A stretch of DNA of 64,000 nt, taken from the NCBI RefSeq assembly GCF_016863515.1, contig NZ_BOPA01000020.1, positions 1-64,000 on the forward strand, given 5' to 3'. A program made the position numbers and the translations under genes. Source of the DNA: Micromonospora gifhornensis (GTDB lineage: Bacteria; Actinomycetota; Actinomycetes; Mycobacteriales; Micromonosporaceae). Each line of letters opens with the position of its first letter. Position 1 is the stretch's first letter. Under the pieces are notes generated by a model, which ran no database searches, was not told where the DNA came from, and saw nothing but the letters and a program-made list of their open reading frames with translations. Below are positions 8,274 through 17,749 of the stretch, piece by piece.

Positions 8274-10331
8274 TTGACCGCAGAGCCAGAGACCCTGTAC
8301 GGGGCCGACGACCTCACGCACCTTGAGGGGCTGGACGCCGTCCGCAAACGGCCCGGCATGTACATCGGCTCCACCGACAGCCGTGGCGTGGGTCACCTCG
8401 TCAACGAGATCCTCGACAACTCCACCGACGAGGGCGTCGCCGGCCACGCCACCACCATCGAGGTCACCCTGCACGCCGACGGCTCGGTGCAGGTCGACGA
8501 CGACGGCCGGGGCATCCCCACCGACGTGCACGCCCGCTCCGGCATCTCCGGCGTCGAGCTGGTGCTCACCCGGCTGCACGCCGGCGGCAAGTTCGGCGGC
8601 TCCGGCTACAAGACCTCCGGCGGTCTGCACGGCGTGGGCGCCTCGGCGGTCAACGCGCTGTCCCGCCGCTTCGACGTCACCGTGCGCCGCAGCGGCAAGG
8701 TGCACACCATGTCGTTCCGCCACGGCGTGCCCGGCATCTTCGACGGCGACGGCCCGGACGCGCCGTTCACCCCCGGCCCGGGCCTGCAGGTCGTCGGCGC
8801 CATGAAGCGCGGCCAGCGCACCGGCACCTCGATCCGCTACTGGTACGACGCCCGCTACTTCGAGACCGGCGCCACCCTCGACCACGACGCCGTGCGCGCC
8901 AAGCTGCGCCACACCGCCTTCCTGGTGCCCGGGGTCAGCTACACCCTGCGCGACCTCACGGTCGAGGAGCCGACCAGGGAGCAGTTCCACTACCCCAACG
9001 GGCTCACCGACATGGTGGACTTCCTCGCCCCGGCCGGCGACCGGCCGGTCTCCGGCACCCTGCTGGTCACCGGCGAGGGCACCTACCGGGAGAACGCCGC
9101 CGACGCCAACGGCGTCATGCAGTCGAACGTCCAGCGGCGCGCCGAGATCGAGGTGGCGTTCCGCTGGGGCACCGGCTACGAGCGCACCGTCGAGTGCTTC
9201 ACCAACACCATCCGCAACGCGCACGGCGGGACTCACCGCAAGGGCTTCGAGCGAGCTCTGGCGCGTACCCTCGCCGACGCCGTACGCAACACCCGTGGCC
9301 TGCTCAAGGCCAAGGAGGACGCGCCCACCCTGGACGACGTGCTGGAGGGCATGACCGCGGTGGTGCACGTGCGGGTGCCCGAGCCGCAGTTCACCTCGCA
9401 GACCAAGGACGAGCTCTCCACCGCCGGGGTCACCAAGGTGGTGCAGGGCCTGGTCGAGCAGCACCTCAAGTCCTGGCTGGACGACCGTAAGACCAAGACC
9501 GAGGCGCGTACGGTCCTGCAGAAGATCGTCGACGCCGCGCGGGTACGCCTGACCCAGAAGCAGCAGAAGGACGCCGCCCGCCGCAAGACCGCCCTCGAAG
9601 GCGCCGCCATGCCGGCCAAACTGGTCGACTGCCGCGCCTCAGGGATCGATAGAAGTGAATTGTTCATCGTGGAAGGGGACAGCGCCCTGGGCACAGGGCG
9701 ACTTGCCCGTTCCGCCGAATATCAGGCGCTTCTGCCGATTCGGGGCAAGATCCTCAACGTGCAGAAGGCCAACCTCCAGCAGGTGCTGGACAATGCCGAG
9801 TGCGCGGCGATCGTGCAGGTGCTCGGCGCCGGCTCCGGGCGTACCTTCGACCTGTCCGCGATGCGGTACGGCCGGGTGCTCATCATGGCCGACGCGGACG
9901 TCGACGGCGCCCACATCCGGACCCTGCTGATCACCCTGTTCGCCCGGTACATGCGACCGCTGATCGAAGCGGGTCGGCTCTACGCCGCGATGCCGCCCCT
10001 GCACAAGATCACCACCAAGGGGCGTAACCCGGAGACCGTCTACACCTACACCCAGGCGGAGATGGAGGCGACCGTCCGCAAGCTGGAGCAGGCCGGCAAG
10101 CAGATCGTCACCCCCATCCCCCGGTTCAAGGGTCTCGGTGAGATGGACGCCGACGAGTTGTGGGAGACCACGATGAACCCGGCCACCCGCTCGGTGCGCC
10201 GGATCACCCTGGACGACGTCGACGCCGCCGAGCGCATCCTCGAACTGCTGATGGGGGAGAAGGTCGAGCCGCGCCGCAACTGGCTGATCGACTCCGCCGA
10301 CCGCGTCGACCGCGACGCCATCGACGCCTGA
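8274..10331 (+). CDS. parE: type IIA DNA topoisomerase subunit B (ParE/GyrB family)
   Basis: A 685-aa ATPase subunit. The GHKL ATP site shows Glu45 and Asn49 (EILDNSTDEG), then DDGRGIP and GGLHGVGASAVNALS; a transducer domain follows; the Toprim domain has EGDSA and DADVDGAHI, which bind catalytic Mg2+. The length matches the short form, without the extra domain of proteobacterial GyrB. The start is taken at TTG (giving MTAEPETLYG) because GGGGAG lies 10 nt before it and homologous sequence begins there; an in-frame GTG at 8232 is an alternative. It is followed 31 bp later by the A subunit. Confidence 0.9.
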   Translation: MTAEPETLYGADDLTHLEGLDAVRKRPGMYIGSTDSRGVGHLVNEILDNSTDEGVAGHATTIEVTLHADGSVQVDDDGRGIPTDVHARSGISGVELVLTRLHAGGKFGGSGYKTSGGLHGVGASAVNALSRRFDVTVRRSGKVHTMSFRHGVPGIFDGDGPDAPFTPGPGLQVVGAMKRGQRTGTSIRYWYDARYFETGATLDHDAVRAKLRHTAFLVPGVSYTLRDLTVEEPTREQFHYPNGLTDMVDFLAPAGDRPVSGTLLVTGEGTYRENAADANGVMQSNVQRRAEIEVAFRWGTGYERTVECFTNTIRNAHGGTHRKGFERALARTLADAVRNTRGLLKAKEDAPTLDDVLEGMTAVVHVRVPEPQFTSQTKDELSTAGVTKVVQGLVEQHLKSWLDDRKTKTEARTVLQKIVDAARVRLTQKQQKDAARRKTALEGAAMPAKLVDCRASGIDRSELFIVEGDSALGTGRLARSAEYQALLPIRGKILNVQKANLQQVLDNAECAAIVQVLGAGSGRTFDLSAMRYGRVLIMADADVDGAHIRTLLITLFARYMRPLIEAGRLYAAMPPLHKITTKGRNPETVYTYTQAEMEATVRKLEQAGKQIVTPIPRFKGLGEMDADELWETTMNPATRSVRRITLDDVDAAERILELLMGEKVEPRRNWLIDSADRVDRDAIDA

Positions 10332-10362
10332 CCAACGGGTTCTTCGGAAGGAAAGCTGAACC

Positions 10363-12846
10363 ATGGCACGCCGCAAGGAAACGAAGGTCGACCACTCCGC
10401 GTTCGACCGGGCCGGCGCGCGGGTCTTCGACAACCCGCTGGTCACCGAGGTCTCCGACTCCTACCTGGAGTACGCCTTCTCGGTCATCCACTCCCGCGCC
10501 CTGCCGGACGCCCGCGACGGCCTCAAGCCGGTGCACCGGCGCATCCTCTACGCCATGTACGAGTCGGGCTTCCGGCCCGACCGGGCGCACGTCAAGTCGG
10601 CCCGCGTGGTCGGTGACGTGATGGGCCGCTACCACCCGCACGGCGACACCGCGATCTACGACGCCATGGTTCGGATGGCGCAGGACTTCTCCCTCAACGT
10701 CCCACTCATCGACGGGCATGGAAATTTTGGGAGTCCAGACGATGGACCGGCGGCGGCGCGTTACACCGAAGCGCGGATGTCGCGGGAGGCGATGCTGCTC
10801 GTCGGCGAGCTGGGTGAGGAGACCGTCGACGTCGAGCCCAACTACGACGGCTCGCTGACCCAGCCCACCGTGCTGCCGGCCGCCTTCCCGAACCTGCTGG
10901 TCAACGGCACTTCCGGGATCGCGGTCGGGATGGCGACCAACATGATCCCGCACAACCTGGGCGAGGTCGTGTCGGCGGCGCGCTGGCTGATCCGGCACCC
11001 GAACGCCACCCTCGACAAGCTGATGGAGTTCGTGCCCGGCCCCGACCTGCCCACCGGTGGTCTGCTGCTCGGCCTCGACGAGGTGCGCCGTGCCTACGAG
11101 ACCGGCCGGGGCGTGGTGCGGATGCGCGGCAAGGTGGAGATCGGTCCGCTGGAGGGCAGCCGGGGTCGGCAGGCGATCACCGTGGTCGAGTTGCCGTACG
11201 GGGTGGGCGCGGAGAAGGTCATCGCGGCCATCACCAACGAGGTCACCAAGACCAAGCGGCTGACCGGGATCGCCGACGTCAAGGACCTGACCGACCGGGA
11301 GAACGGCACCCGCCTGGTCATCGAGTGCAAGGTGGGGGTCAACCCGCAGGCGTTGCTGGCCGACCTGTACCGCCTCACCCCGCTGGAGCAGTCCTTCGGC
11401 GTGAACAACCTGGTGCTTGTCGACGGGCAGCCGCGCACCCTCGGGCTGAAGGCGCTGCTGGAGGTGTTCCTGGCGCACCGCTACGAGGTGGTGACCCGGC
11501 GCAGCGCGTACCGCAGGCGTAAGCGCGAGGAGCGGCTGCACCTGGTCGACGGTCTGCTGATCGCCCTGCTGGACATCGACAAGGTGGTCAAGCTGATCCG
11601 GGCCAGTGAGGACGCCCAGGAGGCCAAGGACGGCCTGATGCGCCGGTTCAAGCTCTCCGAGATCCAGGCCAGTTACATCCTGGACACCCCGTTGCGTCGG
11701 CTGACCAAGTACGACCGGCTGGAGTTGGAGGCCGAGCAGGAGAAGCTGCGCGCCGAGATCGCCGAGCTGTCCACCATCCTGGACGACGAGAACGTGCTGA
11801 AGAAGCTCGTCTCCGACGAGTTGGCTGCGGTGGTCAAGCAGTTCGCCGCACCGCGTCGGACCACGCTTGTCGACGGTGACCTGAAGGAGGTGCTCGCCGC
11901 CTCCGCCCCGGCCGGGCCGCTGGAGGTGGCCGACGACCCGTGTCAGGTGATCCTGTCCGCTACCGGTCTGGTGGCGCGGACCGCGGCCGAGTCGGAGGAG
12001 GCCGCCGAGGGGCGCCGCCGGCACGGCCGGGTCAAGCACGACGCGGTACGCGCGGTGGTGCACTCCACCGCCCGGGGTCGGGTGCTGCTGGTGACAAGCG
12101 CCGGTCGCGCGTTCAAGGTGGACGTGTTGCCGTTGCCGGTGTTGCCGGAGCAGGCGGGCACGGTGTCGTTGCGTGGTGGGATGTCCGCGGCCGAGTTGGT
12201 GCCGTTGGAGCCGGGGGAGAGCGTGGTCGGTCTGGCGCCGCTCGGCCCGACGGCCGAGGGTTCTCCCGGTTTGGCGTTGGGCACCCGGCAGGGGGTGGTC
12301 AAGGTGTGTGCCCCGGACTGGCCGGTCCGCTCCGACGAGTTCGAGGTGATCGGGCTGCGGGACGGCGACGAGGTGGTCGGGGCGACCTGGTTGACCGACG
12401 GTGCGGAATCTCTGGCCTTCCTGACCAGCGCGGCGTCGCTGTTGCGTTTTCCCGCCGGCACGGTTCGCCCGCAGGGGCTCAAGGGTGGCGGCATGGCCGG
12501 CATCGCCCTGCCGGCCGGGACGCAGGTGGTGTACTTCGGTGCGGTGCGTACCGACGATCCGCAGCACGGTGAGCCGATGGTGGTCACCTCCACCGGCGGC
12601 ACTGTCAAGGTGACGCCGTTCGCGGCGTACCCGGCGAAGGGGCGGGCGACCGGCGGGGTGCGTGCGCAGCGGTTCCTCAAGGGTGAGACCGACGTGGTCG
12701 TCGCTTGGATCGGTCCTCGCCCGGTGGGCTCGACGGCGAATGGCGAGCCGGTCGAGCTTCCGACCGCCGATCCCCGTCGGGACGGCTCCGGTTTCGCCGT
12801 GATGCTCGGCCCCACCGTGATCGGTCATCAGATCGATCGCCAGTAA
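10363..12846 (+). CDS. parC: type IIA DNA topoisomerase subunit A (ParC/GyrA family)
   Basis: An 827-aa DNA-breakage/reunion subunit. The active-site Tyr134 sits in [10 protein letters not shown]; the quinolone-contact region reads GDTAIYD, with Thr96 and Asp100 at the positions of E. coli GyrA Ser83 and Asp87. A C-terminal beta-pinwheel follows (about residues 510-800), but no GyrA-box (QRRGGKG) is visible there. This favours a topoisomerase IV-like decatenase over a gyrase. The ribosome site is GGAAGG before the ATG. It is presumably co-transcribed with the B subunit. Confidence 0.9.
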   Translation: MARRKETKVDHSAFDRAGARVFDNPLVTEVSDSYLEYAFSVIHSRALPDARDGLKPVHRRILYAMYESGFRPDRAHVKSARVVGDVMGRYHPHGDTAIYDAMVRMAQDFSLNVPLIDGHGNFGSPDDGPAAARYTEARMSREAMLLVGELGEETVDVEPNYDGSLTQPTVLPAAFPNLLVNGTSGIAVGMATNMIPHNLGEVVSAARWLIRHPNATLDKLMEFVPGPDLPTGGLLLGLDEVRRAYETGRGVVRMRGKVEIGPLEGSRGRQAITVVELPYGVGAEKVIAAITNEVTKTKRLTGIADVKDLTDRENGTRLVIECKVGVNPQALLADLYRLTPLEQSFGVNNLVLVDGQPRTLGLKALLEVFLAHRYEVVTRRSAYRRRKREERLHLVDGLLIALLDIDKVVKLIRASEDAQEAKDGLMRRFKLSEIQASYILDTPLRRLTKYDRLELEAEQEKLRAEIAELSTILDDENVLKKLVSDELAAVVKQFAAPRRTTLVDGDLKEVLAASAPAGPLEVADDPCQVILSATGLVARTAAESEEAAEGRRRHGRVKHDAVRAVVHSTARGRVLLVTSAGRAFKVDVLPLPVLPEQAGTVSLRGGMSAAELVPLEPGESVVGLAPLGPTAEGSPGLALGTRQGVVKVCAPDWPVRSDEFEVIGLRDGDEVVGATWLTDGAESLAFLTSAASLLRFPAGTVRPQGLKGGGMAGIALPAGTQVVYFGAVRTDDPQHGEPMVVTSTGGTVKVTPFAAYPAKGRATGGVRAQRFLKGETDVVVAWIGPRPVGSTANGEPVELPTADPRRDGSGFAVMLGPTVIGHQIDRQ

Positions 12847-12942
12847 CTGGAGGTCCCGGTCTGGCCTGGACGTGTGAATCGGGCAGGTCGGAGACGTATC
12901 GATGCTCGTCATTGACGTAAGACGTATGACGACGCTACGTTG

Positions 12943-12964
12943 AGGCTGTCCGCAGGGGCAGCCT
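12943..12964 (+). promoter_or_regulatory. 6-bp dyad upstream of the lectin-esterase gene
   Basis: AGGCTG and CAGCCT are separated by 10 nt in the 208-bp gap before the secreted esterase gene. It could be a small hairpin in the leader or an operator; nothing decides which. Confidence 0.3.
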
Positions 12965-13054
12965 TGACGTGTTTGCACCACCACCCGGACGTCGGCGCCT
13001 GCGGCAACGTGCGCCTGTCCTGAGCGCGCGTGGTCCCAGTCGAAGGAGTCAGTA

Positions 13055-14431
13055 ATGACCGGTGAGGTACGTCCCGCCTCTCCTGAAAGACGTCGACGGT
13101 CCTCCGCAGTGGCTGCGGCCGGTGCGGCACTCCTGGTGGCCAGCACACTCGTCGCAATCGATGCGGCCCCCGCTGCTGCCGCGACGCCGGACACCAATGC
13201 CTGGTACGTGCTCGTCAACCGCAACAGCGGCAAGGCGCTGGACGTGTACGGGCTGGCCACCAACGACGGCGCGCGGATCAGCCAGTGGTCGCGCAACGAC
13301 GGGGCCAACCAGCAGTGGCAGTTCGTGGACTCCGGTGGTGGCTACTACCGGCTGAAGTCGCGGCATTCCGGCAAGGTCCTGGACGTGTCGGGGGCGTCGA
13401 CCGCCGACGGTGGCGCCATCGTGCAGTGGGCGGACCACAACGGGACGAACCAGCAGTTCCGGCTGGCCGACTCCGACTCCGGCCACGTCCGGCTGATCAC
13501 CCGGCACAGCAACAAGGTGGTGGAGGTGCAGGGCGCCTCGACCGCCGACGGGGCGAACATCGTCCAGTACGCCGACCACAACGGCGCCAACCAGCAGTGG
13601 CAGTTGGTGGCGGTCGGTGGCGGGTCCACGCCACCGCCCACGGGTGAACCGGGGGCCGGGTGCGGCAGGGCACCGACGTTGAGCAGTGGCTCGCACACGA
13701 TCCAGAGCGGTGGCAAGAGTCGCAGCTTCATCCTGCGGATTCCCGCCAACTACAACAACAACACCCGCTACCGGTTGATGTTCGCGTTCCACTGGTTGGG
13801 TGGCACCTCCGGTGATGTCGCCTACGGTGGCGCCGACGGGGCCGCCTGGGCCTACTACGGGCAGCAGGAGCAGTCGAACAACAGCGCGATCCTGGTCGCG
13901 CCCCAGGGCATCGGCAACGGCTGGCCCAATTCCGGCGGCGAGGACGTCACCTTCGTCGACGACATGATCCGGCGGATCGAGAGCGACCTCTGCGTGAACA
14001 CGACGCAACGCTTCGCCCTCGGTTTCAGCTATGGCGGTGCCATGAGTTACGCGCTCGCCTGCGCCCGACCGAACATCTTCCGGGCCGTCGCGGTGTACGG
14101 CGCGCCGCGAGAGCTGAGCGGGTGCAGCGGTGGCACCCAGCCGGTGGCGTACTTCGGTATCCACGGCATCTCCGACAACATCGCCAGCGGGCGGGCGTTG
14201 CGCGACAGGTTCGTCCGCAACAACGGCTGCAACCAGCAGAATGCGCCGGAACCGGCGCCGGGTAGCCGGACGCACATCACCACCGTCTACTCGGGGTGCC
14301 GTGCCGGGTATCCGGTGCAGTGGGGCGCGTTCGACGGCGGTCACACCCCCGGCCACGTCGACGGTGGCGGTGACAGCGGCGCCAGGACGTGGACCAAGGG
14401 CGAGGTCTGGCGGTTCTTCTCGCAGTTCTGA
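13055..14431 (+). CDS. secreted ricin-type lectin / CE1-like esterase fusion
   Basis: A 458-aa exported protein. The signal peptide ends near AAPAAAATP (about residue 43). Residues 48-188 form a ricin B-type beta-trefoil with three QxW-type repeats (NQQWQF, NQQFRL, NQQWQL), a carbohydrate-binding module. A Pro/Gly linker precedes a C-terminal catalytic domain (about 205-458) like polyhydroxybutyrate depolymerases or feruloyl esterases, with nucleophile GFSYGG and a likely catalytic His in GGHTPGH. It probably de-esterifies plant-wall xylan or a polyester outside the cell. The start ATG has GAAGGAG upstream. Confidence 0.88.
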   Translation: MTGEVRPASPERRRRSSAVAAAGAALLVASTLVAIDAAPAAAATPDTNAWYVLVNRNSGKALDVYGLATNDGARISQWSRNDGANQQWQFVDSGGGYYRLKSRHSGKVLDVSGASTADGGAIVQWADHNGTNQQFRLADSDSGHVRLITRHSNKVVEVQGASTADGANIVQYADHNGANQQWQLVAVGGGSTPPPTGEPGAGCGRAPTLSSGSHTIQSGGKSRSFILRIPANYNNNTRYRLMFAFHWLGGTSGDVAYGGADGAAWAYYGQQEQSNNSAILVAPQGIGNGWPNSGGEDVTFVDDMIRRIESDLCVNTTQRFALGFSYGGAMSYALACARPNIFRAVAVYGAPRELSGCSGGTQPVAYFGIHGISDNIASGRALRDRFVRNNGCNQQNAPEPAPGSRTHITTVYSGCRAGYPVQWGAFDGGHTPGHVDGGGDSGARTWTKGEVWRFFSQF

Positions 14432-14432
14432 T

Positions 14433-14480
14433 CCGGACGTGTCGAAGTCCCCGGCGCTGGCCGGGGACTTCGACATCCGG
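14433..14480. terminator. strong bidirectional hairpin terminator
   Basis: A perfect 16-bp stem (TGTCGAAGTCCCCGGC and its complement) closes on a GCTG loop; after a 2-nt bulge, CCGGA pairs with TCCGG for five more. It lies between the convergent esterase and permease genes. Confidence 0.85.
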
Positions 14481-14521
14481 TTCGGCCTCGACGCTGCCGG
14501 CGAGCCGAGCGGTGAATCTGC

Positions 14522-15865
14522 TCAGAGTTCCGGCTCGGGGCCCTGGCGGGAGGTCGGGGTGGTGTTGCGGAGGCGGGCGATCAGGCGCATGCCGTGGTAC
14601 GCGATCAGGGCGGCGGCGGTGCCCAGGGCGATGCCGTTGAAGGAGAGGTCGCCGGCGGTGAGGGTGTAGTCGGCGGCACCGATGATCACCGCGACGGCGG
14701 CGGTGAGCAGGTTCACCGGGTCCTGGAAGTCGACCCGGTTGTCCAGCCAGATGCGGGCGCCGAGGATGGCGATCAGACCGTAGAGGGCGGTGGTGGCGCC
14801 GCCGAGCACGCCGGCCGGCACGGTGAGGATCAGCGCGCCGACCTTCGGGCTGAGCCCGAGCAGCACCGCGGCCAGCCCGGCTACCCAGTACGCGGCGGTC
14901 GAGTAGACGCGGGTCGCCGCCATCACACCGATGTTCTCCGCGTACGTGGTGGTGCCGGAGCCGCCGCCGGAGCCGGCGAGCACGGTGGCCAGGCCGTCAC
15001 CCATGAACGCCCTGCCCATGTCGCGGTCCATGTTCCGGCCGGTGGTGGCGGCCACCGCCTTCACGTGGCCGGCGTTCTCCGCGATCAGCACCAGCACCAC
15101 CGGGATGATCAGCACCACCGCACGCAGGCTGAAGCTGGGCGAGTGGAACTCGGGCAGCCCGATCCAGGCGGCCTCCCGTAGCCCGGTGACCGTCGTCGGG
15201 TCCAGCCCGCCGGTGAGCGCGGCGAGCAGCCACCCGACGAGCACCCCGAGCAGGATCGACAGCCGGGCCAGGAAGCCCCGGAACAGCACCGTGAACAGCA
15301 GGATCGACACGAGCGTGACGACCGCGACCAGTGGTTGGGCCTTGACCCCGCCGTCGCCGCCGCCGTCCCAGGCCACCGGGGCGAGGTTCAATCCGATCAG
15401 CATCACGATGGCGCCGGTGACCAGGGGCGGCATCAGCCGGCTGATCCAGCCCGCGCCGGCGATCTGCACGACCAGGCCGACCAGGGCCACCGCGACGCCG
15501 GCCACCACGATGCCGCCGAGGGCCGGGCCGATGTCACCGCCGGCCTTGGCCGCCAGCACCGGGGCGATGAAGGCGAACGACGAGCCGAGGTACGACGGCA
15601 GCCGGTTGCCGGTGATGAGCAGGAACAGCAGGGTGCCCAGCCCGGAGAAGAAGAGCGTGGTGGCGGGCGGGAAGCCGGTGATCAGCGGCACCGTGAAGGT
15701 GGCGCCGAACATCGCCACCACGTGCTGCACGCCGATGCCCAGGGTGCGGGGCCAGGAGAGCCGCTCGTCGGGCTGCACCACGTCGCCGGGGCGTACGGTG
15801 CGGCCGTCGCCGTGCAGGGACCAGGGCGACCAGCGGGAACGCGGTTCGGTGGGGGACTGGGTCAT
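14522..15865 (-). CDS. NCS2-family uracil/xanthine permease
   Basis: A 447-aa polytopic membrane protein with about 12-14 hydrophobic segments. The N-terminal region (GIGVQHVVAMFGATFTVP) and the EN-AGHVKAV and SGGGSGTTTYAENIGV segments are hallmarks of UraA-type NCS2 transporters, which import nucleobases with protons. The AENIG glutamate corresponds to the substrate-binding residue of UraA. The sequence does not separate uracil from xanthine specificity. No pyrimidine or purine gene is adjacent. Confidence 0.92.
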   Translation of the reverse strand: MTQSPTEPRSRWSPWSLHGDGRTVRPGDVVQPDERLSWPRTLGIGVQHVVAMFGATFTVPLITGFPPATTLFFSGLGTLLFLLITGNRLPSYLGSSFAFIAPVLAAKAGGDIGPALGGIVVAGVAVALVGLVVQIAGAGWISRLMPPLVTGAIVMLIGLNLAPVAWDGGGDGGVKAQPLVAVVTLVSILLFTVLFRGFLARLSILLGVLVGWLLAALTGGLDPTTVTGLREAAWIGLPEFHSPSFSLRAVVLIIPVVLVLIAENAGHVKAVAATTGRNMDRDMGRAFMGDGLATVLAGSGGGSGTTTYAENIGVMAATRVYSTAAYWVAGLAAVLLGLSPKVGALILTVPAGVLGGATTALYGLIAILGARIWLDNRVDFQDPVNLLTAAVAVIIGAADYTLTAGDLSFNGIALGTAAALIAYHGMRLIARLRNTTPTSRQGPEPEL

Positions 15866-15988
15866 GGTGGCCCTTCACGTCGAAGTGCTGACGGGGGCGA
15901 TCGACCCTGGAGGTAATTTCTAGCACGGCCGGTCGCGGGGCCTGCGGAGGCTGCGGGTGGCGGCGGGCGGCTGCGGTTGGCTGCGGCG

Positions 15989-16041
15989 TTAAGAAGGGGC
16001 CCTTCCTCTACCCGAGGCGTTAACAAGGTGCCCTTCCTTAC
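15989..16041 (+). repeat. 53-bp two-unit interspersed repeat, copy 1
   Basis: Unit A (15989-16011, begins TTAAGAAGGGG, ends CCTCTAC), an 8-nt linker CCGAGGCG and unit B (16020-16041, begins TTAACAAGG, ends CCTTAC). Unit A contains the near-perfect palindrome GAAGGGGCCCTTC. It starts 2 nt after the alkB stop codon. Copy 2 after glgA matches at 49 of 53 positions. It probably acts as a 3'-end or terminator-like element. Confidence 0.8.
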
Positions 16042-16043
16042 CG

Positions 16044-16679
16044 TCAGGCGACGCCGGCGGGGCGGAACTGGACGCTGACGCGGGGGCCGACCGGGCGGGT
16101 GGTCTTGGGCACCGCGTGCTCCCAGGTGCGTTGGCAGGAGCCGCCCATCACGACCAGGTCGCCGTGACCGAGGGGGAAGCGCAGGCTGGCGCCGCCGCCG
16201 CGTGGGCGCAGCAGCAGGTGGCGGGGGGAGCCGAACGAGACGATGGCGACCAGGGTGTCGGTGTGTGCGGAGCGGCCCTGGGTGTCGCCGTGCCAGGCCA
16301 CGCTGTCGCGGCCGTCGCGGTAGAGGCACATGCCGGCGGTGACGAACGGCTCGCCCAACTCGTCGGCGTAGTGCCGGGTCAGCGTGGTGCGGGCGACCGA
16401 GAGCACCGGGTGCGGCAGCGGCCGGCCCGCGCCGTACCAGCAGAGCAGGCGGGGGACGTCGACCTCGGTGTCGTACATGGTGCGTCGCTCGGCCCGCCAG
16501 GGCACCTCCCGCAGCAGGACGTCGAGCACCTGGTCGGAGCCGTGCACCCAGCCCGGCAGGTGGTCCACCCAGGCGCCCCGACTCAACGGATGCCGGCGCA
16601 GTCGTCCCGGCAGCGGCCCGAGCGTCGGCTCCGCGTCGGTGACGTCCAGCATCGACGGCTGGTAGGCGGCCTGCGACAT
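16044..16679 (-). CDS. alkB: AlkB-like 2-oxoglutarate/Fe(II) dioxygenase
   Basis: A 211-aa oxygenase. Iron ligands are His130 and Asp132 (AWHGD) and His188 (WEHAVPK); the 2-oxoglutarate-binding arginines are in RPVGPRVSVQFR. AlkB proteins remove N-methyl lesions from DNA or RNA by oxidative demethylation. The segment CWYGAG near residue 80 matches the nucleotide-recognition lid. The ATG has no ribosome site, but TAGGGT lies 6 nt upstream, so a leaderless mRNA is likely. It follows pseG on the same strand after 20 bp but is probably read separately. Confidence 0.9.
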   Translation of the reverse strand: MSQAAYQPSMLDVTDAEPTLGPLPGRLRRHPLSRGAWVDHLPGWVHGSDQVLDVLLREVPWRAERRTMYDTEVDVPRLLCWYGAGRPLPHPVLSVARTTLTRHYADELGEPFVTAGMCLYRDGRDSVAWHGDTQGRSAHTDTLVAIVSFGSPRHLLLRPRGGGASLRFPLGHGDLVVMGGSCQRTWEHAVPKTTRPVGPRVSVQFRPAGVA

Positions 16680-16685
16680 AGGGGC

Positions 16686-16691
16686 ACCCTA
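16686..16691 (-). promoter_or_regulatory. candidate -10 box, leaderless start of alkB
   Basis: TAGGGT on the minus strand ends 6 nt before the ATG; the same hexamer precedes glgA at 7 nt. Confidence 0.45.
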
Positions 16692-16699
16692 GCAGGCGA

Positions 16700-17749
16700 T
16701 TAGCACAAGCGTTCTACCGAACGGCGAAGCGTGTCGAGCACGGCGTCGACCACTCGGGCCCGGCCCCGCCCGTCGACCGCCGACCAGGCCCGCTGCGACA
16801 GCGCCGCCCGGTGTTGCGCACTGCCCAGCAGCGCGTCCAGGGTCCGCGCGGCGGCGGCCCGGGCGGTCGGGTCGGCGACCAGGGTCGGCAGGTCGCCGAG
16901 CCCGGCGGCCAGCCCGGCGGCGACCACCCGGTGGTACGACTCACGCTGGTTGTCCACCACGCAGACCAGCGCCGACGGCGCACCCAGACAGCACAGCTCC
17001 CAGGTCGACGTGCCGGCCGCGCTGACCACCAGGTCGGCGGCGGCGATCAGGTCCGGCAACCGGCCGGTCGGCGGCAGCACCGTCAGCGTCTGCCCCGGCG
17101 CCGGGACGAGCCGGGCCAGCCGGTCGGCCAGGTCGGGACGGCCGGCGACGACGGTGAGCGCCATCGGCCGGCCGGTGGACAGCAGCACCTCGGTCAGCAG
17201 CGGCGCCGCGCCGGCCGCGTCGGTGCCCCCGAAGAAGGCAAGCACCGTCGGACGGTCCACCGGCACCGCCGGGCGGGCCGCTGCCGGCCGGGCGGCCAGC
17301 ACCTCACCCCGCAGCAGGGCGTACGCGCTGCCGGCCAGCAGCCGTCCCGCCGGCACCACCAGGTCGGTGTCGAAGTTCTGGTCGAGGTAGAGGTCGGCGT
17401 CCTGCCCCCGGGTGTCGCCGTCGACGATCGCCAGGGTCACCACGGCCGCCGCACGCACCGCACCGGCCGCGGCCGGATCCAACTCGTACGAGTCGAGCAC
17501 CAGCACGTCCACCTCGTGTCGGCGTACCGTCTCGACCAGTTCCTCAGGCGTCTCCGGGCCCGGATGCCGTGGGATGCCTCGGGCGGCGAGTTGGTCGGCC
17601 GCCCAGTCGACGCCGGCCACCGTGCCGAACATCTGGACCCGAGCACCCCGGCTCAGGAACTCCTCACCGAGGGCGAGGCAGCGGACCAGGTGCCCGACCC
17701 CGCGCTGCGGCCCGGCGTCGCACCGCAGACCGACCCGTGGCGTGTTCAG
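16700..17749 (-). CDS. pseG: PseG/SpsG-type nucleotide-sugar hydrolase
   Basis: A 349-aa GT-B-like protein. PseG removes UDP from UDP-2,4-diacetamido-2,4,6-trideoxy-L-altrose in pseudaminic acid synthesis. The N-terminal signature VGLRCDAG...GVGHLVRCLALG is intact but lies upstream of the first in-frame ATG (17632). No ATG, GTG or TTG precedes it in frame. The best start is a CTG at 17747-17749 that overlaps the pseF stop (CTGA), with GGAGG 4 nt before it. The UDP-binding segment is SAAGTSTWE near residue 265. It is the last gene of a tightly overlapping operon. Confidence 0.88.
   Translation of the reverse strand: MNTPRVGLRCDAGPQRGVGHLVRCLALGEEFLSRGARVQMFGTVAGVDWAADQLAARGIPRHPGPETPEELVETVRRHEVDVLVLDSYELDPAAAGAVRAAAVVTLAIVDGDTRGQDADLYLDQNFDTDLVVPAGRLLAGSAYALLRGEVLAARPAAARPAVPVDRPTVLAFFGGTDAAGAAPLLTEVLLSTGRPMALTVVAGRPDLADRLARLVPAPGQTLTVLPPTGRLPDLIAAADLVVSAAGTSTWELCCLGAPSALVCVVDNQRESYHRVVAAGLAAGLGDLPTLVADPTARAAAARTLDALLGSAQHRAALSQRAWSAVDGRGRARVVDAVLDTLRRSVERLC

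Noticed and set aside
10204-13308. 1034-codon minus-strand frame opposite the topoisomerase A gene
   Set aside because: Composition is His/Gln/Arg-rich and domain-free, the mirror of a GC-rich coding strand; the plus-strand gene has full family motifs.
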